In this document: piece by piece, positions 1 through 13,239 of the stretch
Position numbering within the stretch: position 1 is the first letter of the stretch
Layout of the letters: each line of letters begins with the position of its first letter
Assembly: GCA_947650365.1 (NCBI GenBank)
Contig: CANTAL010000134.1
Location: 310,001 to 374,000 of the forward strand
DNA: 64,000 nucleotides
Origin: Chamaelirium japonicum
Lineage: Eukaryota > Streptophyta > Magnoliopsida > Liliales > Melanthiaceae
Direction: 5' to 3'
Made by a program: the position numbers and the translations under genes
Notes under the pieces: model-generated
The model's database searches: none
What the model was told of the DNA's origin: nothing
Seen by the model: the letters and a program-made list of their open reading frames with translations, nothing else

Positions 1-531
1 AATTAGAATGTATCGGACGAATGAATTAGAATGGATCGTACGAATGAATTAGAATGGATCAAATAAATGAATTAGAATGGATCGTACGAATGAATTAGAA
101 TGCATCGTACGAAAGAATTAGAATGGATATATTCGTGCGAATGAATTAGAATGGATCGTACGAATGAATTAGAATAGATCGTATGAGTGAATTAGAACGG
201 ATAGTACGAATGAAGTATAATGGATCGTATGAATGAATTAGAATGGATACATTCGTGCGAATGAATTAGAATGGATCGTATGAATAAATTAGAATAGATT
301 GTGCGAATGAATTAGAATGGATCGTACGAATGAATTAGAATGGATACATTCGTGCGAATAAATTAGAATGGATTGAATGAATGAATTAGAATGGATCGTA
401 CGAATGAATTAGAATGGATCGTACGAATGAATTAGAATAGATTGCGCGAATGAATTAGAATAGATCGTGCGAATGAAATAGAATGGATACAAATGAATTA
501 GAATGGATAATACGAATGAATTAGAATGAAG
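1..531 (+). repeat. Satellite block, + orientation
   Basis: Window opens inside a '+' block. It includes the GAACGGATAGTACG/GAAGTATAATGG variant pair (near 196) also seen near 29110, 32957 and 52752. It ends at GAATGAAGATCCATTC. Confidence 0.9.
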
Positions 532-698
532 ATCCATTCTTACTCATTCGTATGATCCATTCTAATTTATTCGCACGAATGTATCCATTCTAATTCATTC
601 GTACGTCTAATTCATTCGTACGGTCCATTCTAATTCATTCGCACAATCCATTCTATTTCATTCGTATGATCCATTCTTACTCATTCGTATGATCCATT
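532..698 (-). repeat. Satellite block, - orientation
   Basis: Short '-' block closing on ATCCATTATGGAT, a 13-base palindrome used at five flips in this window. Confidence 0.88.
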
Positions 699-1247
699 AT
701 GGATACATTCGTGCGAATGAATTAGAATGGATCATACGAATGAGTAAGAATGGATCGTACGAATGAAATAGAATGGATTGTGCGAATGAATTAGAATGGA
801 TCGTACAAATGAATTAGAATGGATCGTGTGAAAGAATTAGAATGGATTGTATGAATGAATTAGGATAGATCGTATGAATGAATTAGAATGGATCGTACGG
901 ATAAATTAGAATGGATCGTACGAATGAATTAGAATGGATCGTACGAAAGAATTAGAATAGATACATTCGTGCGAATGAATTAGAATGGATACATTCGTGC
1001 GAAAGAATTAGAATAGATCGTATGAATGAATTAGAATGGATCCTATGAATGAATTAGAATGGATCGTGCGAATGAATTAGAATGGATCGTACGAATGAAT
1101 TAGAATGGATCGTGCTAATGAATTAGAATTGATCGAACGAATGAATTAGCATGGATCGTGCTAATGAATTAGAATGGAACGTACGAATGAATTATAATGG
1201 ATCGTGTGAAAGAGTTAGAATGGATTGTATGAATGAATTAGAATGAA
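699..1247 (+). repeat. Satellite block, + orientation
   Basis: Contains GTGTGAAAG and TTGTATG variants and ends at the reversed GAATTC junction (1245..1250). Confidence 0.88.
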
Positions 1248-1770
1248 TTCGTACGATCCATTCGAATTCATTCGCACGATCTATTCTAATTCATTCATAC
1301 GATCCATTCTAATTCATTCATACAATCCATTCTCATTCTTTCACACAATCCATTCTAATTCATTCATAGGATCCATTCTAATTCATTCGTACAATCTATT
1401 CTATTTCATTCGTACGATCCATTCTTACTCATTCGTATGATCCATTCTAATTCATTCGGACGAATGTATCCATTCTAATTTATTCGTACGATCCATTCTA
1501 ATTCATTCGTACGATCCATTCTAATTCATTCGTACGATCCATTCTTACTCATTCGTATGATCCATTCTAATTCATTCGTACGATCCATTCTAATTCATTC
1601 GTACGATCGATTCTAATTCATTCGCACTATCTATTCTAATTCATTCGTACGATCCATTCAAATTCATTCGTATGATCCACTGAAATTTATTCGTTCAAAT
1701 ATATTCATTCGTACGATCAATTCTAATTCATTCGCACGAATGTATCCATTCTAATTCATTCGTACGATCC
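1248..1770 (-). repeat. Satellite block, - orientation
   Basis: A 65-codon open frame across the left junction arises because TAATTC is TATTTC or otherwise changed in several monomers; it is not a gene. Ends at GATCC joined to TGAATTAG. Confidence 0.88.
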
Positions 1771-1936
1771 TGAATTAGAATGGATCGTACGAATGAATTA
1801 GAATGGATACCTTTGTGCATATGAATTAGAATGGATCGTACGAATGAATTAGAATGGATCATATTAATGAATTAGAATGGATCGTACGAATGAATTAGAA
1901 TGGATATATTCGTGCGAATGAATTAGAATGGATCGT
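1771..1936 (+). repeat. Satellite block, + orientation
   Basis: Left arm and spacer of the 115-base inverted repeat, with the CCTTTGTGCATATG and CATATTAATG variants. Confidence 0.88.
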
Positions 1937-2051
1937 GCACGAATGTATCCATTCTAATTCATTCGTACGATCCATTCTAATTCATTAATATGATCCATTC
2001 TAATTCATTCGTACGATCCATTCTAATTCATATGCACAAAGGTATCCATTC
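1801..2051. repeat. Long inverted repeat, 115-bp arms, 21-bp spacer
   Basis: Left arm 1801..1915, spacer 1916..1936, right arm 1937..2051. The arms are complementary with one mismatch that I can find (GGATATATTC against GGATACATTC). Both carry the same rare monomer variants in mirror order: CCTTTGTGCATATG and CATATTAATG. This is a real fold-back duplication, not chance pairing of repeats. Related, less complete forms flank the flips near 16511 and 39158. Confidence 0.88.
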
Positions 2052-4588
2052 TAATCCATTCGTAGGATCCATTCTAATCCATTTGTACGATCCATTCTAA
2101 TTCATTCGTACGATCCATTCTAATTCATTCGCTCGAATGTATCCATTCTAATCCATTCGTACGATCCATTCTAATCCATTCGTACGATCCATTCTAATTC
2201 ATTCGCATGAATGTAACCATTCTAATTCATTCATTTGATCCATTCTAATTCATTCGTACGATCCATTCTAATTCATTCGTCCGATCCATTCTAATTCATT
2301 CGCACGAATGTATCCATTCTAATTCATTCGTACAATCCATTCTAAATCATTTGTATGATCCATTCTAATTCATTCGTAAGATCCATTCTAATTCATTCGT
2401 ACGATCCATTCTAATTCATTCGTACGATCCATTCTAATTCATTCGCACGAATGTATCCATTCTAGTTCATTCGTACGATCCATTCTAATTCATTCGTACG
2501 ATCCATTCTAATTCATTCGCACGATCCATTCTAATTCATTCGTACGATCAATTCTAATTCATTCGCATGAATGTATCCATTCTAATTCATTCATACGATC
2601 CATTCTAGTTCATTCGTACGATCCATTCTAATTCATTCGTACGATCCATTCTAATTCATTCGTCCGATCCATTCTAATTCATTCGCACGAATGTATCCAT
2701 TCTAATTCATTCGTACGATCCATTCTAATTCATTCGTACGATCTATTCTAATTCATTCGCACAAATGTATCCATTCTAGTTCATTCGTACGATCCATTCT
2801 AATTCATTCGTACAATCTATTCTAATTCATTCGCACGATCCATTCTAATTCATTCGTACGATCAATTCTAATTCATTCGTACGATCCATTCTAATTCACT
2901 CATACGATCCATTCTAATACATTCATACGATCCATTCTAATTCATTTGCATGAATATATCCATTCTAATTCATTCGTACGATCCATTCTAATTCATTCGT
3001 ACGATCCATTCTAATTCATTTGCACGATCCATTCTTACTCATTCGTATGATCCATTCTAATTCATTCGGTCGAATGTATCCATTCTAATTCATTCGCACG
3101 ATCTATTCTAATTCATTCGTAGGATCCATTCTAATTCATTCGTACAATCTATTCTATTTCATTCGTACGATCCATTCTTACTCATTCGTATGATCCATTC
3201 TAATTCATTCGGACGAATGTATCCATTCTAATTTATTTGTACGATCCATTCTAATTCATTCGTGCGATCCATTCTAGTTCATTCGTACGATCCATTCTAA
3301 TTCATTCGTACGATCCATTCTAATTCCTTCATACGATCCATTCTAATTCATTCGTACGATCCATACTAATTCATTCATACGATCCATTCTAATTCATTCG
3401 TCCGATCACAAAGGTATCCATTCTAATCCATTCGTAGGATCCATTCTAATCCATTCGTACGATCCATTCTAATTCATTCGTACGATCCATTCCAATTCAT
3501 TCGCTAGAATGTATCCATTCTAATCCATTCGTATGATCCATTCTAATCCATTCGTACGATCCATTCTAATTCATTCGCATGAATGCAACCTTTCTAATTC
3601 ATTCATTTGATCCATTCTAATTCATTCGTACGATCCACTCTAATTCATTCGTCCGATCCATTCTAATTCATTCGCACGAATGTATCCATTCTAATTCATT
3701 CGTATGATCCATTCTAATTCATTCGTACGATCCATTCTAACTCATTCGTACGATCCATTCTAATTCATTCGCACGATCTGTTCTTATTCATTCGCTGTAT
3801 CCATTCTAATTCATTCGCACGAATGTATCCATTCTAATTCATTCGTACGATCCATTCTAATTCATTCGCACGAATGTATCCATTCTAGTTCATTCGTACG
3901 ATCCATTCTAATTCATTCGTACGATCCATTCTAATTCATTCGCACGATCCATTCTAATTCATTCGTACGATCCATTCTAATTCATTCATATGATCCATTC
4001 TAATTCATTCGTACGATCCATTCTTACTCATTGGTACGATCCATTCTAATTCATTCGTACGATCCATTCGAATTCATTCGCACGATCCATTCTAATTCAT
4101 TCATACGATCCATTCTAATTTATTCGCACGATCCATTCTAATTCATTCGCACGAATGTGTCCATTCTAATTCATTCGTACGATCTATTCTAATTCATTCG
4201 CACGATCCATTCTAATTCATTCGTACGATCCATTCTAATTCTTTCACACGATCCATTCTAATTCATTCGTACGATCCATTCTAATTCATTCGCACGATCC
4301 ATTCTAATTCATTCGTACGATCCATTCTAATTCATTCATACGATCCATTCTAATTCATTCGTACGATCCATTCTAATTCATTCGCACAAATGTATCCATT
4401 CTAATTCATTCGTACGATCCATTCTAATTCATTCTAATTCATTCGCACGAATGTATCCATTCTAATTCATTCGTACGATCCATTCTAATTCATTCGTAGG
4501 ATCCATTCTAATTCCTTCGTACGATCCATTCTAATTCATTCGTACGATCCATTCTAATTCATTCGTACAATCTATTCTAATTCATTCG
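1937..4588 (-). repeat. Satellite block, - orientation
   Basis: Long '-' block rich in 28-base variants. It carries a second, truncated CACAAAGGTATCC marker near 3410, evidence of an internal duplication of about 1.4 kb. Confidence 0.9.
2445..2804 (-). repeat. 120-bp higher-order unit, example array
   Basis: The 28-base variant (GCACGAATGTATCC or GCATGAATGTATCC) recurs at 2445, 2565 and 2685, exactly 120 bases apart, which is four 23-mers plus one 28-mer. Other spacings nearby (74, 97, 143) also equal 28 plus a multiple of 23. Confidence 0.85.
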
Positions 4589-5700
4589 TACGAATGGATA
4601 CATTCGTGTGAATGAATTAGAATGGATCGTACGAATGAGTAAGAATGGATCGTACGAATGAAATAGAATGGATTGCACGAATGAATTAGAATGGATCGTA
4701 CAAATGAATTAGAATGGATCGTGTGAAAGAAATAGAATGGATTGTATGAATGAATTAGAATGGATCGTACGAAGGAATTAGAATGGATCGTACGAATGAA
4801 TTAGAATGGATCGTACGAATGAATTAGAATAGATCGTACAAATGAATTAGAATGGATCGTACGAAGGAATTAGAATGGATCGTACGAATGAATTAGAATG
4901 GATATATTCGTGCAAATGCATTAGAATGGATCCTATGAATGTTTTAGAATGGATCGTATGAGTGAATTAGAATGGATCGTACGAATGAATTAGAATGGAT
5001 CGTATGAATGAATTAGAATGGATACATTCGTGTGAATGAATTAGAATGGATCGTATGAATGAATTAGAATAGATTTTGTGAATGAATTAGAACTGATCGT
5101 ACGAATGAATTAGAATGGATACATTCGTGCGAATGAATTAGAATGGATTGTATGAATGAATTAGAATGGATCGTACGAATGAAGTAGAATGGATACATTC
5201 GTGCGAATGAATTAGAATGGATCGTACGAATGAATTAGAATGGATCGTACGAATGAATTAGAATGGATCTTACAAATGAATTAGAATGGATCGTACGAAT
5301 GAATTAGAATGGATCGTACGAATGAATTAGAATGGATACATTCGTGCGAATGAATTAGAATGGATCGGACGAATGAATTAGAATGGATTGTACGAATGAA
5401 TTAGAATGGATCGTACGAATAAATTAGAATGGATACATTCGTCCGAATGAATTAGAATGGATCATACGAATGAGTAAGAATGGATCGTACGAATGAAATA
5501 GAATAGATTGTACGAATGAATTAGAATGGATCGTACGAAGGAATTAGAATGGATCGTATGAATGAATTAGAATGGATCGTACGAAGGAATTAGAATGGAT
5601 CATACGAATGAATTAGAATGGATCGTACGAAAGAATTAGAATGGATCGTATGAATGAATTAGAATGGATCGTGTGAATGAATTCGAATGGATCATACGAA
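4589..5700 (+). repeat. Satellite block, + orientation
   Basis: Opens at CATTCGTACGAATGG. Ends in the GAATTC junction at 5698..5703. Confidence 0.88.
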
Positions 5701-7494
5701 TTCATTCTAATTCATTCATTCAATCCATTCTAATTCTTTCACACGATCCATTCTAATTCATTCGTACGTTCCATTCTAATTCATTAGCACGATCCATGCT
5801 AATTCATTCGTTCGATCAATTCTAATTCATTAGCACGATCCATTCTAATTCATTCGTACGATCCATTCTAATTCATTCGCACGATCCATTCTAATTCATT
5901 CATAGGATCCATTCTAATTCATTCATACAATCCATTCTAATTCATTCGCACGAATGTATCCATTCTAATTCATTCGTACGATCAGTTCTAATTCATTCAC
6001 AAAATCTATTCTAATTCATTCATACGATCCATTCTAATTCATTCACACGAATGTATCCATTCTAATTCATTCATACGATCCATTCTAATTCATTTGTACG
6101 ATCCATTCTAATTCACTCATACGATCCATTCTAATACATTCATACGATCCATTCTAATTCCTTCGTACGATCCATTCTAATTCATTCGTACGATCTATTC
6201 TATTTCATTCGTACGATCCATTTTTACTCATTCGTACGATCCATTCTAATTCATTCGTCCGATCCATTCTAATTCATTCGCACGAATGTATCCATTCTAA
6301 TTCATTCGTTCGATCAATTCTAATTCATTAGCACGATCCATTCTAATTCATTCGTACGATCCATTCTAATTCATTCGCACGATCCATTCTAATTCATTCA
6401 TGGGATCCATTCTAATTCATTCGTACGATCCATTCTAATTCATTCGTACGATCCATTCTAATTCATTCATACGAATCCATTCTAATTCATTCGTACAATC
6501 TATTCTATATCATTCGTACGATCCATTCTTACTCATTCGTATGATCCATTCTAATTCATTCGGACGAATGTATCCATTCTAATTTATTCGTACGATCCAT
6601 TCTAATTCATTCGTATGATCCATTCTAATTCATTCGTACGATCCATTCTAATTCATTCGTCCGATCCATTCTAATTCATTCGCACGAATGTATCCATTCT
6701 AATTCATTCGTACGATCCATTCTAATTCATTCGTACGATCCATTCTAATTCATTCGTATGATCCATTCTAATTCATTCGTACGATCCATTCTAATTCATT
6801 CGTACGATCCATTCTAATTCATTCGCACGAATGTATCCATTCTAATTCATTCGTACAATCCATTCTATTTCATTCGTACGATCCATTCTTACTCATTCGT
6901 ATGATCCATTCTAATTCATTCGTATGATCCATTCTAATTCATTCGTACGATCCATTCTAATTCATTCGCACGATCCATTCTAATTCATTCATACGATCCA
7001 TTCTAATTCATTCATATAATCCATTCTAATTCATTCATACAATCCATTCTAATTCATTCGCCCGATCCATTCTAATTCATCCATACGATCCATTCTATTC
7101 GAATGGATCATGCGATCCATTCGAATTCATTTGCACGATCCATTCTAATTCATTCATACGATCCATTCTAATTCATTCATACAATGCATTCTAATTCTTT
7201 CACACGATCCATTCTATTTCATTCATACAATGCATTCTAATGCATTTCATTCATGCGATCCATTCTAATTCATTCGTATGATCCATTCTAATTCATTCGT
7301 ACGATCCATTCTAATTCATTTGTACGATCCATTCTAATTCATTCGTACAATCCATTCTATTTCATTCGTACGATCCATTCTTACTCATTCGTATAATCCA
7401 TTCTAATTCATTCGCACGAATATATCAATTCTAATTCATTCATACAATCCATTCTAATTCATTCTGTACGATCCATTCTAATTCATTCGTACGA
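5701..7494 (-). repeat. Satellite block, - orientation
   Basis: Begins with the junction module (CGTACGTTCC, TAGCACGATCCATGC, CGTTCGATCAATTC) repeated 2222 bases later. Contains the mini-hairpin at 7099. Confidence 0.88.
7099..7122. repeat. Mini-inversion hairpin CGAATGGATC-ATGC-GATCCATTCG
   Basis: Ten-base perfect arms and loop ATGC inside '-' satellite. It recurs at 15467, 38091 and 48691, with a degenerate form near 25968. Confidence 0.88.
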
Positions 7495-7922
7495 TCGTAC
7501 GAATGAATTAGAATAAATTGTACGAATGAATTAGAATAGATTGTGCGAATGAATTAGAATGGATCGTACGAATGAATTAGAATGGATCGTACGAATGAAT
7601 TAGAATGGATCATACGAATGAGTAAAAATGGATCGTACGAATGAATTAGAATGGATCATACGAATGAATTAGAATGGATCGTACGAATAAATTAGAATGG
7701 ATACATTCGTCCGAATGAATTAGAATGGATCATACGAATGAGTAAGAATGGATCGTACGAATGAAATAGAATAGATTGTACGAATGAATTAGAATGGATC
7801 CTACGAATGAATTAGAATGGATCGTGTGAAAGAATTAGAATGGATTGTATGAATGAATTAGAATGGATCGTATGAATGAATTAAAATGGATCGTGCGAAT
7901 GAATTCGAATGAATCGTACGAA
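7495..7922 (+). repeat. Satellite block, + orientation
   Basis: Opens at the 14-base palindrome CGTACGATCGTACG (7488..7501). Carries the CATTCGTCCG, GAGTAAGAATGG, GGATCCTACG, GTGTGAAAG marker order shared with blocks ending near 30094, 34124, 49909, 53870, 58729 and 62059. Confidence 0.88.
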
Positions 7923-9037
7923 TTCATTCTAATTCATTCATATAATCCATTCTAATTCTTTCACACGATCCATTCTAATTCATTCGTACGTTCCATTCTA
8001 ATTCATTAGCACGATCCATGCTAATTCATTCGTTCGATCAATTCTAATTCATTAGCACGATCCATTCTAATTCATTCGTACGATCCATTCTAATTCATTC
8101 GCACGATCCATTCTAATTCATTCATAGGATCCATTCTAATTCATTCATACAATCTATTCTAATTCTTTCGCACGAATGTATCCATTCTAATTCATTCGCA
8201 CGAATGTATCCATTCTAATTCATTCGTACGATCCATTCTAATTTATTCGTACGATCCATTCGAATTCATTCGCACGATCCATTCTAATTCATTCATATGA
8301 TCCATTCTAATTCATTCATATAATCCATTCTAATTCTTTCACCCGATCCATTCTAATTCATTCGTACGATCCATTCTAATTCATTCGTACGATCCATTCT
8401 ATTTCATTCGTACGATCCATTCTAATTCATTCGTACGATCCATTCTAATTCATTCGTACGATCCATTCTAATTCATTCGTACGATCCATTCTAATTCATT
8501 CGTACAAATGTATCCATTCTAATTCATTCCTATGATCTATTCTAATTCATTTGTACGATCCATTCTAATTCATTCGTACGATCCATTCTACGGTCCACTC
8601 TAATTCATTCATACGATCCATTCTAATTCATATGCACAAAGGTATCCATTCTAATCCATTCGTAGGATCCATTCTAATCCATTCGTACGATCTATTCTAA
8701 TTCATTCGTACGATCCATTCTAATTCATTCGCTCGAATGTATCCATTCCAATCCATTCGTACGATCCATAATAATCCATTCGTACGATCCATTCTAATTC
8801 ATTCTCATGAATGTAACCATTCTAATGAATTCATATGATCCATTCTAATTCATTCGTACGATCCATTCTATTTCATTCGTCCGATCCATTCTAATTCATT
8901 CGCACGAATCTATCCATTCTAATTCATTCGTACGATCCATTCTAATTCATTCCTACGATCCATTCTAATTCATTCATAAGATCCATTCTAATTCATTCGT
9001 ACGATCCATTCTAATTCTTTCTAATTCATTCGTACGA
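7923..9037 (-). repeat. Satellite block, - orientation
   Basis: Second copy of the module that opens the 5701 block. Also has CATATGCACAAAGG at about 8630. Confidence 0.88.
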
Positions 9038-9964
9038 TCGTACGAATGAATTAGATTGGATCGTACGGAATGAATTAGAATGGATCGTACGAATGAATTA
9101 GAATGGATCGTACGAATGAACTAGAATGGATGCATTCGTGCGAATGGATTAGAATGGATCGTACGAATGAATTAGAATGGATCGTACGAATGAATTAGAA
9201 TGGATCCTACGAATGAATTAGAATGGATCGTACGAATGAATTACAATGGATCGTACGAATGAATTAGAATGGATACATTCGTGCGAATGAATTAGAATGG
9301 ATCGGACGAATGAATTAGAATGGATCGTACGAATGAATTAGAATAGATCAAATGAATAAATTAGAATGGATCGTACGAATGAATTAGAATGCATCGTACG
9401 AAAGAATTAGAATGGATATATTCGTGCGAATGAATTAGAATGGATCGTACGAATGAATTAGACTGGATCGTACGAATGAATTTGAATGGATACATTTGTG
9501 CGAATGAATCTAAATGGATTGTATGAATGAATTTCAATGGATCGTACGAATGAATTAGAATGGATCGTACAAATGAATTAGAATAGCTCATACGAATGAA
9601 TTAGAATGAATCGTATGAATGAATTAGAATGGTTACATTCGTGCGAATGAAAAAGAATAGATCATACGAATGAATTAGAATGGATCGTACGAATAAATTA
9701 GAATGGATCGTGGGAATGAATTAGAATGGATCGTACGAATGAATTAGAATGGATCCACCGAACGAGTTAGAATAGATCATACAAATGAATTAGAATGGAT
9801 TGTACGAATGAATTAGAATGGATTGTGCGAATGAATTAGAATGGATCGTATGAATGGATAAGAATGGATCGTACGAATGAATTAGAATGGATCATGCGAA
9901 TGAATTAGCATGAATCGTACGAATGTATTAGAATGGACCGTACGAATGAATTAGAATGAATCGT
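9038..9964 (+). repeat. Satellite block, + orientation
   Basis: Opens at CGATCGTACG. Carries the AGCTCATACG / GGTTACATTCG / ATCGTGGG / GGATCCACCG variant string (near 9586 to 9760) that recurs near 25245 and 47970. Confidence 0.9.
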
Positions 9965-10240
9965 ACGATCCATTCTAATTCATTCGTACGATCCATTCTA
10001 ATTCATTCGCACGAATGTATCCATTCTAGTTCATTCGTACGATCCATTCTAATTCATTCGTACGATCCATTCTAATTCATTCGTATGATCCATTCTAATT
10101 CATTCATTTGATCCATTCGAATTCATTCGTACGATTCATTCTAATTCATTCGTACGATCCATTCTAATTCATTCGTACGATCCATTCTAATTCATTCGTA
10201 CGATCCATTCTAATTCATTCGCACGAATGTATCTATTCTA
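9965..10240 (-). repeat. Satellite block, - orientation
   Basis: Opens at GAATCGTACGATCC and ends at ATTCTAGAAT, a 10-base palindrome used only at this flip. Confidence 0.88.
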
Positions 10241-10785
10241 GAATGAATTAGAATGGATCGTATGAATGAATTAGAATGGATCGTACGAATGAATTAGAAA
10301 GGATCGTGCGAATGAATTAGAATGGATCGTACGAATGAATTAGAATGGATCGTACGAATGAACTAGAATGGATACATTCGTGCGAATGAATTAGAATGGA
10401 TCGTACGAATGAATTAGAATGGATCGTACGAATGAATTAGAATGGATCGTACAAATGGATTAGAATGGATCATACGAATGAATTAGAATGGATCGTGCGA
10501 ATGAATTAGAATGGATCGAACGAATGAATTAGAATGGATATATTCGAGCGGATGAATTAGAATAGATCGTAGGAATGAATTAGAATGGATCATACGAATG
10601 AATTACAATGGATCGTACGAATGAATTAGAATGGATCGTACGAATGAATTAGAATGGATCGTGTGAAAGAATTAAAATGGATTGTATGAATGAATTAGAA
10701 TAGATCGTATGAATGAATTAGAATGGATATATTCGTGCGAATGAATTAGAATGGATCGTACGAATGAATTAGAATGCATCGTACG
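10241..10785 (+). repeat. Satellite block, + orientation
   Basis: Shares the CATTCGAGCG and CGTAGGAATG variants with blocks near 59580 and 63010. Confidence 0.87.
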
Positions 10786-12863
10786 ATTCATTCTAATTCA
10801 TTCGTACGATCCATTCTAATACATTCGTACGATTCATTCTAATTCATTCGCACGATCCATTCTAATTCATTCGTACGATCCATTCTTATTCATTCATACA
10901 ATCCATTCTAATTCATTCGCACAATCCATTCTAATTAATTCATACAATCCATTCTAATTCATTCGTATGATCCATTCTGACTCATTCGGTGGATCCATTC
11001 TAATTCATTCGTACGATCCATTCTAATTCATTCCCACGATCCATTCTAATTTATTCGTACGATCCATTCTAATTCATTCGTACGATCTATTCTAATTCAT
11101 TCGCACGAATGTAACCATTCTAATTCATTCATACGATTCATTCTAATTCATTCGTATGAGCTATTCTAATTCATTCGTACGATCCATTCTAATTCATTCG
11201 TACGATCCATTGTAATTCATTCATACAATCCATTTAGATTCATTCGCACAAAATGTATCCATTCAAATTCATTCGTACGATCCAGTCTAATTCATTCCTA
11301 CGATCCATTCTAATTCATTCGCACGAATATATCCATTCTAATTCTTTCGTACGATGCATTCTAATTCATTCGTACGATCCATTCTAATTCATTCGTACGA
11401 TCCATTCTAATTCATTCGTACGATCCATTCTAATTCATTCGCACGAATGTATCCATTCTAATTCATTCGTACAATCCATTCTATTTCATTCGTACGATCC
11501 ATTCTTACTCATTCGTATGATCCATTCTAATTCATTCGTACGATCCATTCTAATTCATTCGTACGATCCATTCTAATTCATTTGCACGATCCATTCTAAT
11601 TCATTCATATGATCCATTCTAATTCATTCATACAATCCATTCTAATTCTTTCACACGATCCATTCTAATTCATTCGTACGATCCATTCTAATTCATTCGT
11701 ACAATCCATTCTATTTCATTCGTACGATCCATTCTTACTCATTCGTATGATCCATTCTAATTCATTCGTACGATCCATTCTAATTCATTCGTACGATCCA
11801 TTCTAATTCATTCATACGATCCATTCTAATTCATTCGCACGATCCATTCTAATTCATTCATAGGATCCATTCTAATTCATTCATACAATCTATTCTAAAT
11901 CTTTCGCACGAATGTATCCATTCTAATTCATTCACACGAATGTATCCATTCTAATTTATTCGTACGATCCATTCTAATTCATTCGTACGATCCATTCTAA
12001 TTCATTCGTACGATCCATTCTAATTCATTAGTACGATCCATTCAAATTCATCCGCACGATCCATTCTAATTCATTCGTACAATCCATTCTATTTCATTCG
12101 TACGATCCATTCTTACTCATTCGTATGATCCATTCTAATTCATTCGCACGAATGTATCCATTCTAATCCATTCGTACGATCCATTCTAATCCATTCGTAC
12201 GATCCATTCTAATTCATTCGCATGAATGTAACCATTCTAATTCATTCATTTGATCCATTCTAATTCATTCGTATGATCCATTCTAATTCATTCGTCCGAT
12301 CCATTCTAATTCATTCGCACGAATGTATCCATTCTAAACCATTCATACGATCCATTCTAATTTATTCGTATGATCCATTCTAATTCATTCGTAAGATCCA
12401 TTCTAATTCATTCGTACGATCCATTCTAATCCATTCTAATTCATTCGTACGATCCATTCTAATTCCTTCGTACGATCCATTCTAATTCCTTTGTACGATC
12501 CATTCTAATTCCTTCGTACGATCCATTCTATTTCATTCGTATGATCCATTCTAATTAATTCGTACGATCCATTCTAATTCATTCGTATGATCCATTCTAA
12601 TTCATTCGTACGATCCATTCTTACTCATTCGTACGATCCATTCTAATTCATTCATACAATCCATTCTAATTCATTCGTACGATCCATTCTTACTGATTCG
12701 TATGATCCATTCTAATTCATTCGTACGATCCATTCTAATTCATTCGCACGAATGTATCCATTCCATTCGTACGATCCATTCTAATTCATTCATACAATCC
12801 ATTCTAATTCTTTCACACGATCCATTCTAATTCATTCGTACGATCCATTCTAATTCATTAGCA
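10786..12863 (-). repeat. Satellite block, - orientation
   Basis: Contains 11204..11530, the empty-site counterpart of the LTR insertion locus, and CATTCGGTGGATCC near 10984, shared with 37932. Ends in the hairpin at 12844. Confidence 0.9.
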
Positions 12864-12890
12864 TGGATCGTGCTAATGAATTAGAATGGA
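12844..12890. repeat. Hairpin junction, 20-bp arms, 7-base loop, copy 1
   Basis: Arms 12844..12863 and 12871..12890 are perfectly complementary around TGGATCG, switching '-' to '+'. They include the rare TTAGCA/TGCTAA variant and are followed by GAATATACG. Confidence 0.9.
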
Positions 12891-13239
12891 ATATACGAAT
12901 GAATTAGAATGGATCGTACGAATGAATTAGAGTGAATTAGAATGGATCGTACGAATGAATTAGAATGGATCGTACGAATGAATTAGAATGGATCGTACGA
13001 ATGAAATAGAATGGATCGTGTGAAAGAATTAGAATGGATTGTATGAATGAATTAGAATGAATCGTACAAATGGAATGGATACATTCGTGCGAATGAATTA
13101 GAATGGATCGTACGAATGAATTAGAATGGATCATACGAATGAGTAAGAATGGATCGTACGAATGAATTAGAATGGATCGTATGAATGAATTAGAATGGAT
13201 ACATTCGTCCGAATGAATTAGAATGGATCATACGAATGC
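12871..13239 (+). repeat. Satellite block, + orientation
   Basis: Starts in the right arm of the 20-base hairpin. Ends near GAATGCATTC. Confidence 0.87.

Noticed and set aside
9361-9591. Open frames of 60 to 76 codons in the satellite (also 1243, 12937, 36654, 37734, 46251) encoding IHSNSFVRS-like repeats
   Set aside because: The 23-base period gives a 23-residue repeat when translated. The frames are open only because the TAA in CTAATTC is mutated in a few monomers. There is no start context, no conserved boundary and no codon signal; they are by-products of the repeat.
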